64,000 bases of DNA, from assembly GCA_963556195.1 (NCBI GenBank), contig OY744525.1, forward strand, positions 53,248,946 through 53,312,945, in the 5' to 3' direction. Source of the stretch: Sepiola atlantica (Eukaryota; Mollusca; Cephalopoda; Sepiida; Sepiolidae). Every line of letters begins with the position of its first letter. The stretch's first letter is position 1. The notes beneath the pieces were generated by a model that saw only the letters and a program-made list of their open reading frames with translations, did not search any database and was not told where the DNA came from. Positions 54,135 through 64,000 of the stretch are shown one piece after another. The position numbers were made by a program, and so were the translations under genes.

Positions 54135-56865
54135 TAAAAATGCTGAGTCATACATGAACCGAAAATAGGTTATTATGTAAAAGGCGGACTGAGTTTATGT
54201 TACCTGAAACGAAGTAAGCATTTTCTTTTATCCCTGAAAGCAATTTTAATAATTCCCAGAATAGTATTTAATAATGGCTACTGAATGAAAATTGGCTAGT
54301 CAGAATCAAAGTTTATATGTCAGCTTAAATGCTATTTAGGTCCAACTTGTGAGATATCTCACAAGATAGCTTTATATTTTAGATATATTTCCAGGCCGTA
54401 ATTTACACAGTTACTATAAATGTATATAAATAAGTTAAAAAAAAAAATGTCTTCCTGTTAAATACAGAACGTTTCTATAAATAAAATAGTTGATATTTAG
54501 TTGACACAGCTATGATACTTTTCTTTTCATCTAATTTTTTTTTTTTTTTTCTTAGGTTAAAACTTGTGGAGTCAGTTCACTTGGAAGCTGGAGAAAAGAG
54601 AGATGGCTTCTCCGTTTGCTGATTGTCTATCCAAGTTGACCAATGATATTTCATATTCTCTTCATGACTTGTTGGTTCTTTCTTATATTGAAGTAACGAG
54701 AAGATGGTCTGAAGGATGAAGTGATGGAGTTCTTTTGGTCGGGTTCGTTTTCTGCTGGTTGAGTTCTTCTCGTTTGGAGAATTTTCATGTGAGATCTTCC
54801 GTGTATCGTCATTTCAACACCAAGATGACATTTGCATAAAACTAAAGAGTTTGTTATGCTTAAAGTATATGTCCCCACTGTGCAGGAGAGAGAGAAATGA
54901 CATTAGCTTTTGGTAGTGTCGTCATTCCACTGCCTAGCAGCTAACACTTGTCAGCACTACAACAATTTGTTTCTTCGTCCAGTCGGCTGCTTCCCTATGA
55001 TTGTGACCGTTTCTCGTGGAAACGAATCCCTACATATAGACAATTTAACCCATAGACATATTTGAATCTATGAATATTTATTCTCTAATTTTGCTATTAA
55101 CATTTTGACCTTTGGTGAAAGTCACACAAGAATTACATATTTTGAAAGCTGGTTTTATTCTCTTTCAAACCATATACAAAATTGAAAAACCAGCTGACAT
55201 GTATACGAAGAAGCTGAAATTTAATTAAATTATTTTTTTAAATAGGATTTTTTAAAAGTCTTAGTACTTCACACTATTGCATTTTGATTTCAATAAATAA
55301 TCGATTTCTAGAATATTTAAAAAAAAAAAAAAATGTTTGAATCATATAAATGCAAGAAACACGAGATGTTGTTGCACAAATATTACTAATATAGAAATTG
55401 TATAAATGCAAGTGCATTGAACAAATTAATTACAGAAATTTTCGCCATGGATGGCTATTTGAAGATATTAAGAACTTGAAGCATAAAGACATCTGACAAA
55501 TGATTGAATTCAGCATTAAATAATCCTAAAAAGGGTTGATATGCAGTAAAACAATGTGACCAAGCTATCGACATGCGTCACGCATGCATCGTTTGTTTTT
55601 TCTCTCTGGACATAGCACCCACCCCTTACACCCTATCTTCGGAAGCACGAGTTAGATTGCTGAACAACAACAAAATGGCTACGAAAACCTGAAAGTCAAA
55701 ACCGTAAGTAACAATTCAAACTCTCACTCACTTTTTAATTGGGAAATAGAACCGATCCACAGACTCTATTCATTTAATGTCACTAACCGTTACCGATCCA
55801 CACTCTCTCTTCATTTTTGCAGATCCATCTAATCATGGATCTGTCATTGCGCTGTAGTCAGCCAAGACAGAACTGTGTGAGGGCCTAGCATTTGCTGCCA
55901 TATAACATGACACTCTTGACACAGCTACTATACAAACTACCCTCGATGTAGGGGGGGACAACTCACAATGTTATCTGATCCTGCTGACTTTAAAATTGAT
56001 TAACTGCCCATTGGCACTTGCTCAAGCAGAGTTCAATATTGCCGTGCGAAAAGTATGAGAGGGACGAGAGACAAATTTATTAAACTGATTTTTTTTTAAT
56101 CAAGACTAAAAACCACTCACGGATAAGGGTTAATGAGATGTATAATTTGTCAGTTGAATGATGGAGAATATTATGAGAGAGGATTTAAAATGATGAATGG
56201 AATGAAAACAATTTGATGACTTATGATGATTTATGACAAGTATTGGTTAACATTAAATTTGAAGTGGTGTGCAGGAAAAATGTTCCATGGTAATTTAAGG
56301 AAAATAATTTCCTGGTCACCGCAGGCAGGTAGTCTGGATCGTATTTGTTAAGTCACTAACAGTAATGTCAAAATGCCCTATTTCAAGTTAATTGAACTTT
56401 ACACAATAGATGCACTATATCTTTTATATACTGCTTATGTATATGCGATATGAGTCACAACATTAACTAATTTACATATCGGTTTTAAAAACCATTTTAT
56501 TAAGTATTATTTGTTATTGTTGTTTTTATTCAATGATTGTTTTGATTTTAATATAACACATAATTGTATTTAAGCATATTGTTTTATTTCCTGGACAAAT
56601 ATTTAGCATTTGTGTTCAAATGTTCCTTTCTTTAGAGAGACCAACATAATTTTCAATAAGTTATGATCTATTTCTAAATTGCAAGTGAAAAAGCAAATTG
56701 ATTTTTTTTTTCCTTTTCTTTTCTTTAAGGTTACATTTAAAAGATAATTAAATTTGTATCGAAATTCCCATAATGTTAATCTTTATCATCTATATGAATA
56801 AATGGGAAATCTTTTGTTTTAGTGTTTACAATAGTTATGAATTAAATGTTTATTATTTTAAATTA
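54135..56865. other. Unassigned 2.7-kb interval
   Basis: No gene supported. 54535-54556 is a strong polypyrimidine tract followed by TTAG and less AT-rich sequence to about 54890, an exon-like pattern without a coding frame. 55560-55720 is GC-richer with 'aaaatggctacgaaaac' and a donor-like CGTAAGTAAC at 55703-55712. 56098-56146 repeats the 'aaccactcacggataagggttaatgag' block of 16669 and 59050. Confidence 0.35.
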
Positions 56866-56879
56866 ATGCTTCAAGTGGC

Positions 56880-57030
56880 AACCTTTGCGAAGCGACAGCA
56901 AACCGGCAAAGCCAGCTAGTTTACTAATCTAATTCATGGTTTGAATTAAACTTTCAAACCAATTGTCAGAAATACCAGATTTTATTGACAACTAGCTATC
57001 TCTACCTGGTGTTGCCAATATTTTCTGATT
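56880..57030. repeat. Two facing Helitron-like 3' ends
   Basis: CTAG at 56916-56919 (plus strand, preceded by ACCGGCAAAGCCAG, followed by T) and CTAG at 56992-56995 (minus strand, preceded by GGCAACACCAGGTAGAGATA). Both resemble the degraded 'caacgccgggta' terminus. They end 72 bp apart, facing each other. Confidence 0.4.
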
Positions 57031-57039
57031 ATGAAAAGA

Positions 57040-58550
57040 AATTTTGAAAAACATGTTTAGAGGGGTTACTCTATTTACAATGTTAATTAAGTGGGGGCAT
57101 TTTTAACCCTTCTCTTTTCATAAAGTTATTCTTTTAAATATGACGAGGAACCTATTTACTATTACGTAAACATAAACTGATGACAACTATAAACATTGAA
57201 CCTGTAAAAAAAAAGAATAAAAAAATATTGAAACCATCCCGGCGAGAATTACACCCTATAACATTAAAAATAAAAAAAACATTTGTTATATGAGAATAAT
57301 AATATTAACCTAACATAATTAAAAATAACTAAATTTAAAAGCAACTTAAGCATCATTAAACAGACCCAGCTGAATTACCTCCCCTCCATTGTTCTAATTA
57401 GCATTAGATAGATACGAGCGATGAATGAACAAATAATGCTAGCTTGAATTGAATTAATTACTAAAATATACATAATTTTAAAAAACAACAAATAAATTAA
57501 ATATTAATATACAATATAAAACGAACAGATAATAGAATGTTTAATGGACAATATTAACCGACACATTAATTTAAACGAACTGGGTTTAGATTTAAAATTA
57601 AAAAAGATTCTAAAAAAAAAATTTAAAAAGAAAAAATATTTAGATTTGGGAGAGAAATTAATTGAAAGAGTGAGAGGGGGGGGTGATAAAGAAATAAAGT
57701 AAAAAAAGAAATAAAATTTAATAAAGAACAACTTTTTGAATCTGATTAGATTTTAAATTTCACCAGTATTTGCTGCAGGACTGCGTCCTCACTGCTTCCT
57801 TCATATGCACATTTGAACTACAGTTGAACACAGATCTGAAGAAGGGAAGTGTTCCCGAAATATTATAATATTGTATGGATTTTCCACCAGAGCATTTTGA
57901 TGCAGGCATTACATAACATTGTAACATTGTGTAAATAAACATGTGTGTATGTAAAAAAAATTTTTTAAATAAATATATATATATATATGTGTGTGTGTGT
58001 ATGTATACATTGTATTAAAGGTGAAACTATTTAACCCGTTCCACCATTGTCTTATTTTGATCCAACTTGTGTCTATCCGTCACACCTCTGCATTGTATTA
58101 CCTTCTAAGTACCGCATTTCTTAAACCTGTATGTTTTTTGTTTGTTTTAATCTGAAAATTCCAAAGAATAGAAATTTTTAAAAAATGTCAATAAAATCTT
58201 TACATTTAGCCATAGTTTCTTATATACGTAAGAGCATTTATTGTCCTGATACAGTAGCCATATATATTTATTTTAAATATTAAACACATTTTCTTTATTA
58301 TTATTATGGCAAGACGTGAGCAATTATCTTTTTCGTTTTTTATACTAGATTTGAGTGCTTACATAAATAGTTTTCCTTAATTGATTTTTTCATTTAAGAC
58401 ACATGTCCCCTCACCCTATCCAACACCTTTAATATGAGTAGTTTATTAATATTATTTTTATTTTTTAAATTTACAGACAGGTAAGTAACACAGAAAACCA
58501 GATATTGTGATTAACAATAAAGAAAATGAAATGATTTAAATAAAACGAAT
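57040..58550. other. AT-rich interval
   Basis: Nothing recognisable except a 'gatctgaagaagggaagtgttcccgaaat'-type block at 57833-57861, whose style (tgaagaagg...cgaaa) is common near Penelope and other retroelement ends, and a (TA)n/(TG)n tract at 57970-58002. Confidence 0.4.
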
Positions 58551-58554
58551 AGTA

Positions 58555-59445
58555 ACTCTTAGAAAACTAATAAGTTATGTTCCTTGTCGTCAAATGATTA
58601 CCTGCAACGTCAAAGCAAAAGTTTAGTCTCAGATAAATAAGTACCAACCTATTAGTTTGAAAAAGTTGTTCTAGTTTGTTTTTTTTTTGTTGCTGATTTC
58701 AATGAATAGTCGAATAATGTTTTTAAAGGAAAATAAAGCAAATTTACGTATATATAAATAACAGAAAACCTGATATTTATGTAGATGAATGATAAAGAAG
58801 AAAATAACAATTTAAGTAACACGTACAGTATGGAGAGTAGAAAGTATACCTTGGGTTTAATTTTGGCATCCTCGTAACTCTCGCTTACCCTATTTTTTCC
58901 TTTAGCCCTCACATTCCATAAGCGATGTTTCTGGCAAAGTGGGGGGGAAGAATTGCTGTTTTCTGGGTCGGCTCTTGTTTTGAGTGGGTGGTATGTGGAG
59001 ATTTTCAATCCTCATAATATTCATCATTAAACTGTCTATCTATCCATCTCATTAATCCTTATCCTCAACTGACTTTTGGCCTTAATAAGTGGTGATTCAT
59101 CATTAAAAATATTAAGAGTTATGTCCCTTGGAGTCAAATGATTACTTAAGCTGATTGGAAGAAAGTTTAACCTCATTTAAATAATTATCGATTTTGATTT
59201 TACATCTAAATTTAAAAGAATCCAAAGTTTTCCTAATTATTTCTACCTCTTTTTTTATATATAAAAAAGATCTAATAATCTTTAACTGTTATTTATCAGT
59301 TAGGAGAGTAGAAAGTGGACATTGGATTTACTTTCGGCAGCCTTGTAACTCTCGCTTCCCTTATTTTGTCCTTTAGTCCTCACATTTCATGTGCAATGTT
59401 TCTGACTAAGGGGGAAGAATTGCTGTTTTCTGGGTCAGAATCTAA
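58555..59445. repeat. Diverged direct duplication
   Basis: 58565-58985 and 59112-59440 share 'aagttatgt(t/c)cct...gtcaaatgatta', 'ggagagtagaaagt', 'gtaactctcgctt(a/c)cc', 'cctttag(c/t)cctcacatt' and 'ggaagaattgctgttttctgggtc'. Between them 59050-59112 is an inverted copy of the 16669 block. Non-coding. Confidence 0.75.
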
Positions 59446-60555
59446 CACTTATCGTTGTCTAGTTTTTGACCTTGAAGTAGTATTTTTATTTTTTTATTTT
59501 TTGTAGCTCCTTACAGCTAGTGGCTTCATGCCTTGTCTGAAGCAATTTCCATTAAAAAGAAAAAGAAACTGAAAGAATGGTTTAGTTTGAAAATATAGCA
59601 TCCATTCCTATTTTGATAATTCTATTTCCTTAAAAAATTTAAGACACTTTTCTATTTTAAAGAACATGGTAAAAGGATAAAAGGAAAATTGGCTATTCTG
59701 AATAAAATTGATATTGTTGGACGGAAGCTATTTAGACATAACGTTGAATCTGTCTGACTTAATTTTAAAGATTTTTACTTATTTATTTATATATTTTGTT
59801 CATTTCTAATCCTGAATATTATCATAATCATACCTGATTTTGCTGTTTTTATTTATTTTTTTCAGGCTTTTTAATGAAACACGTGTGGAATGAAAAGCAA
59901 GAGACTTTGTGTAAACCAAGCAGACATCAAAAACACTTTTGCGAGTGTTGATCTGATTGACAGGTTCATAGAAGACCATACATTTACATGATCCATGTAG
60001 ATGTTGGTTCTTACACAGTTGATTGTTTCAAGGTTACTAATTTGATGTTATAACAACCCACGAAAGAGATGGGCTAACCAGATAAGAGTTGAGACTGGCA
60101 TGCTGCTCCTGACAGCTGAAAGACAGTGATGAGTGGTGGATTCTTTCTTTTTTCTTTTTTTTTCTTTTTTCAGATAAAAAAAAAGTTATATATATATATA
60201 TATATATATATGAAAAAGAACAAAAGGAAAAACAATTTGAATACAGGAAAAAATCTCTTGTTTTTATGATTTCTTCCTGTGTTTAAATTGTTTTCTTTTG
60301 TTCTTTATCATACATGTTGTTTCCACAGCATTTTATTTTATGATATATCGTGTATTTTATCCTCATATATATATATATATATATATTTTATATATATATA
60401 TATATAACCTGTAGTGAACAATGGTCATGTTCTTGTGATCCACATATTAATGTCCCAAAAGTAATGATTGTTTAATAAGAACTTTTTTTTTCTGCACATA
60501 ACTTCCATATATAATACCTTGCTTGTTATGTTTCTTAACAATTCCCACTAAAAAA
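59446..60555. other. AT-rich interval with TA tracts
   Basis: (TA)n at 60187-60212 and 60366-60406. 59855-59877 looks like a splice acceptor (T-rich tract then TTTCAG), followed by ~290 bp of balanced sequence without a long frame. No gene supported. Confidence 0.4.
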
Positions 60556-60760
60556 TCCTTGTGGCTGGGAGAAAAGTGTAGTGTCTGTTCTGATACTACA
60601 CTTCACTTTTTCTGTCAGTGAAGGAGAATACCGTCTAGATCAAGGCAATTTTTATTCTTGTCCACATCCCGTGTGCCTTACTTTCAGAAGCTGGATTTTC
60701 TCCACATTAAAAAAGCAACCTTGTATCTAACTCTGCCCTCATGAGGAGGCAAGTAAATAC
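60556..60760 (+). mobile_element. U2-related SINE, most diverged copy
   Basis: Head TCCTTGTGGCTGGGAGAAAA then GTGTAGTGTCTGTTCTGATA; body GTCAGTGAAGGAGAATACC and AGCTGGATTTTCTCC; tail TTGTATCTAACTCTGCCC, GAGGAGGCAAGTAAATA. It is outside any Helitron-like element, so the diverged subfamily also moved by itself. Confidence 0.6.
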
Positions 60761-60764
60761 GGGT

Positions 60765-61425
60765 TTTGTTATTGTGTATACAAGCATTCGAAGTTTTAAT
60801 AAAAACAAACTTTAGTGTTTATCGAGATGAGGTCACATATGAAAAACGAGTGAAAATCGCAGTTCCAAATAATCTAACCAGAATACTCTTTGATATACTT
60901 ATGTGTCAGACAAAAGTATGTATCTACATCAAAAATTATCGAGTAGAATTTCAGTCTTATCGTATATTATAAATCAATAACAATCGGTAAAATACAATAA
61001 AACAATTTTTTTAATTTTTTTATTAAAATTTAATTTTCCTATTTTTTTTGTGTATACTAATTATTGTCTAATACGTAAGTATAAACAAGAGTTTTTATTT
61101 GAAATTGTGTTTTCCATATGGGACATCATCTCAGTAAGCACCCTAACGACTCTTTTTTTTTTTTTTTTCTTTTTTATGTTCTAACCTTTATAGGCAAAGT
61201 AGGTGCCTAGCAATAGTGGTGAATAAACACAAGTCACCTTCTTCCTACTTACTCACTAAAACTGAATAATACTTATCTACATAAAAAGAAAATCTTTTTT
61301 CTTTTTTTTTTTTTAGCAGGGATTGTTATGTCAAGAATCATAACAATTCTTACGTTTGAAACAAGTTGGTAGTTTTTAATCCGGAAGAATGAAAAAAGAA
61401 TGAAGAGATTGGCCCAAATTATCTA

Positions 61426-61475
<50 letters not shown>

Positions 61476-62000
61476 TTATTTATTTTGCTACAGAAAAATT
61501 AGTACAACATTCGTACCGGCGGTTTCAAGCACGGAAAGTCTTAGCCATCCGGCTCTCTTCACATTCTGTTGTCATCTGTTTTGGAAATGTGAAGTCACAT
61601 GACACTCTCGTTGGGACGCGTTATTTGCTCAGCGTGTTGTGTATGTTTGTTTGAATTTAAATTTAGTGTAATGAGACTGTCGAGATTTAAAACCGGATTT
61701 GGAGAGATATAAGAATATAAATTTAAAGAGAATAAAAATAAATTTGAAAATAAAAAATAAAAATAAAAAAGTTTCTATGTAATTCCCGTGAACCAATTTT
61801 ATGAATTTGTATCATTGACCGTTACTGTTTTTGGGTTTGAAGATCTGCGTTCTAAAAGGAAGGAGAAAAAGAAAAGAGAGAAAAAGAGGTTAATGGGAAA
61901 ACGTTAATTAATATCGTGTTGGAATTCTTTTAGACAACCCGAAGTAATAAAGAAATTGCTGGATCTAAGGGAGGTAACTTTGTTGGAAATATAAAGCTGT
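60765..62000. other. AT-rich interval
   Basis: (CT)n at 61430-61467. 61500-61640 is less AT-rich, with no recognisable frame. No gene supported. Confidence 0.45.
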
Positions 62001-62181
62001 GAGGTCGTTTAAATGGATTTGTTAGATTAGTCTAGTGACTGATAAATAAATTAAATATTTTTGTGAAAGTCGAAGTTTTTGCTCTTGAAATTTATGTGGA
62101 TATGGGTAGATGAGGTGTTTGTATATTTTTTAATTTGTTTATATTAGTAATGATGGGAAGCAGAGGGGGGAGTAGCTAGAC

Positions 62182-62857
62182 TTATGTGAATCGGTCAGTC
62201 CAGTTTATGAGTAGTGCTTGTCTCTTGTGGATACATCCCTTAAAGATTTCATCGCGGATATTCAAACAGGCTGTATTCGGATCAATGATGGCCCTTGAAA
62301 TGTGGTATTTTTCAGCGTCACATAGAGGACATTTGTTTATGGCTGGATGGTTTTCTCTCAATTACTTTCCATTTGATGGTGATGGGTGTATTTTCTTTAA
62401 GTTGCCATATTCGGGTCGCGGGTGCCGTATTTGCCTTGTTTTTGTATCTGAAGGAGTTTCTGTGTGCGTATAATCTTTGTTTGAAGTTTCCCTTCGTCAT
62501 CCCAATGTATTTTTCTGCACTCCCGGTATTCTGGTTTGTGATGTTTGCTTCATATATGATTGAATCGATTTTGCAATTTCCCTCTAGGGGGCAGTTGTTT
62601 TTGTCTTGGCATGAGCAGCCTGCGTTTGTAATTGCTTTGGGTTCCGCAGAGATAATTTTTCTTATTGAAGAGGCAGTGGAATAGCTGACCGTAACAGAAT
62701 TTCTGTTAAAAAGTTTGTATAGGTCACTTGTGGGTGGGAAATGTTTGTCGAGTAATTTGAGGAAAAGGTGGCCTACCTTTGTGTTGGTATTGGTGGAATA
62801 GGGTGGGGAAAACCAGATAACCAATCTCCTTCTATTGCGGGTCCCCCGTGGTTGGTC
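62182..62857 (-). pseudogene. Penelope-like GIY-YIG endonuclease (broken)
   Basis: In frame with the RT after the TGA. Residues in the 168-codon segment starting at 62824: linker LVIWFSPPYS, DKHFPP 27-32, Cys 70, 72, 78 and 84 (CSCQDKNNCPLEGNC), then IYEANI 90-95 and YIG 106-108 with FKQR 114-117 and His 121, the GIY-YIG core that nicks target DNA. Near 62340 one frameshift separates the C-terminal CPLCDAEKYHI and its ~45-residue tail ending at 62182. Closest in layout to the 25.2 kb remnant but a different sequence lineage. Confidence 0.88.
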
Positions 62858-64000
62858 TCAGGTGGGGGTGTATGAGATCTCTTCTCTGAACCCGCTGTTG
62901 CGGAGCGCTTTGTTGTAATATGGTGCTGCTTGATTGAAAATTTCGGGACTGGATGAGAGGTTTGAAATTCTTTGGCTAATATTATTGACTAAATTTTTAA
63001 AGATAGTGGGGGGGGGGCAGGATCCCTTGTGTATGTATTGGAGTGTTTCATTGGGTTTGTGGAAAGGTTTGTGTGTATTGTTTTTAAGGTTCAGTGTGGT
63101 ATCTAGGAAGTTTACTTGGTCTAAATTTGTTTTAATGGTGATTTTGAAACCGAGATTATGGAAGGTGCTTGTTAATTCTTTTCTAAATCTATCTAATGTG
63201 TTTCCGTTGTGGTTGCGTGACAGGCAAAGTCCGTCATCTCTATAGAGACCAAAGAAATGGTCTGGGAATTTAGTTTGGAGCATATTTAATATAAGCAAGC
63301 CGACTAAGTCGCAGATGTCTGCACTGTCGTAGGCCCCCATTGCAACATCAGATGGGTCCTCTGGGTTTGATTTTTTTAACCCAAGCCCTTCCCTCGAAGA
63401 AAAGAAGGGTTTGTCTTGCTTGTAGTATTGTGTCCCTTTCTAGTTGACTGATGTTTGTGTGTGAAAGTGCAAAGGTTAAGGCCTTATCTAGGGTGTCTTT
63501 TGTTATGGATGGGTAGAAGTCTACTATGTCTAATTGTGTGAATTTGCATCTGTGTTTTTCATGTATGTTATGGAACCAATTTAGGACTGAATTAGTATTG
63601 CCCCACAGACTTAGGTTTGTTTTTTCCTTAATTTTATTAACTATATTTTTAACAATGGATTTGCTTGCTAGTCCTAGTTCGCTTTTAGCTGGGTTGATTA
63701 GTCTGCAGGAGGGTTTATTTGTGAAGTTTTCTTTGTGGTCCTTTTTCTAAGTAATTAATTCTGTATTCGACACCTTGTCTAGGAGCTATCTCAGTAGTAT
63801 CATTATTAATAGACTTATATGTATCTGCCTTGGCTAATTGATATTTATCGCTAATGAAGCTAATTGTAAGGTCTGTTTTTTCCTTTTTAGTCATTTTATA
63901 AATATTTTTGGTTTTGTCGGAGAATATAAGTGCGCTATTTTCTCTTTTAAGTTGTTTTATGTCGGCGGCAAGTGTCTTCTGAAACGGATTTTGCTTTTCA
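62858..64000 (-). pseudogene. Penelope-like reverse transcriptase (broken)
   Basis: Palm motif A is LDIVDFYPSI (about 63530-63500), and the active-site motif YRDDGL is at residues 33-38 of the last open segment (63340-62858). Upstream DKT.N.YKM and the C-RLINP.K..LG..SK block are typical of this family, whose RT is related to telomerase. Breaks: a -1/+1 shift around 63715-63745, another in a run of seven A (63370-63376 complement), and an in-frame TGA at 62858-62860 in the linker to the endonuclease. Without these the RT would be continuous with the endonuclease. Conserved residues are otherwise present, so decay is recent. Confidence 0.88.

Larger units (their letters stand above)
62182..64000 (-). 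mobile_element. Penelope-like element, running off the window
   Basis: The minus-strand series, upstream to downstream: DKTKNIYKM (about 63900), CRLINPAKSELGLASK, QLDIVDFYPSI, MGAYDSADICDLVGLL, YRDDGL, then NRRRLVIWFSPPYS, a Cys cluster, YIGMTKGNFKQR and CPLCDAEKYHI, ending at TAA (62182-62184). This is the complete RT to GIY-YIG order of endonuclease-containing Penelope-like elements. The N-terminus and 5' part are outside the window. Three frameshifts and one nonsense codon make it a recent pseudogene. Confidence 0.9.

Noticed and set aside
57833..57861. Hammerhead ribozyme core (ctgaaga...gaaa) near a retroelement end
   Set aside because: The core has CUGAAGA instead of CUGAUGA, and I could not find a stem I partner or a proper cleavage site; stem II alone is not enough.

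Overview
The window looks like gene-poor, AT-rich nuclear DNA of an invertebrate. The mixture of Penelope-like elements, CR1/jockey-like LINE tails, Helitrons, a Ty3/Gypsy-like LTR element, foldback (MITE-like) elements and long (TA)n tracts would suit a mollusc, possibly a cephalopod; the species assignment is inference only. I see no intact host protein-coding gene. Every protein-coding stretch that I recognise belongs to a mobile element, and only one element, the LTR retrotransposon at 1670-5979, looks intact.

Layout. 1-1660: old repeats and a LINE remnant. 1670-5979: a young LTR retrotransposon on the minus strand, with 313-bp LTRs that differ at 2 sites, a 5-bp target duplication GATTC, gag, and pol joined by a convincing -1 frameshift signal. 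6-11 kb: LINE 3' ends and tRNA-like SINE heads. 11-14 kb: Helitron-like DNA carrying a SINE and a large (GAT)n tract. 14-16.7 kb: AT-rich DNA in which I see nothing. 16.7-21.5 kb: CR1 and mariner remnants, a foldback element and a full U2-headed SINE. 22.1-23.7 kb: a decayed, internally deleted relative of the first LTR element. 25.2-25.7 kb: a Penelope endonuclease remnant. 26-27.3 kb: (TA)n hairpins. 27.36-29.93 kb: a tandem array of U2-snRNA-headed SINE units. 30.3-32.4 kb: a second copy of the Helitron-like element. 33.70-34.72 kb: a complete short Helitron. 34.7-52 kb: many inverted-repeat elements, some nested, with a 30-bp minisatellite and a 475-bp direct duplication. 52.45-54.1 kb: a third, inverted copy of the Helitron-like element. 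54-62 kb: mostly featureless AT-rich DNA with one more U2-related SINE. 62.18-64.0 kb: a Penelope-like element running off the window on the minus strand.

The most unusual content is a SINE family whose head is the 5' end of U2 snRNA joined to a U2 stem-loop-IV-like segment, with the middle of U2 missing. It occurs as a single copy (20055-20434), as a 5'-truncated insertion with a 15-bp target duplication (46964-47184), as a diverged subfamily (13059, 31633, 52991, 60556), and as a tandem array of 339/350-bp units with a 689-bp higher-order period (27356-29925). Retroposed SINEs with U1/U2-derived heads (SINEU) were described in crocodilians. A tandemly amplified form in an invertebrate-like genome is worth attention.
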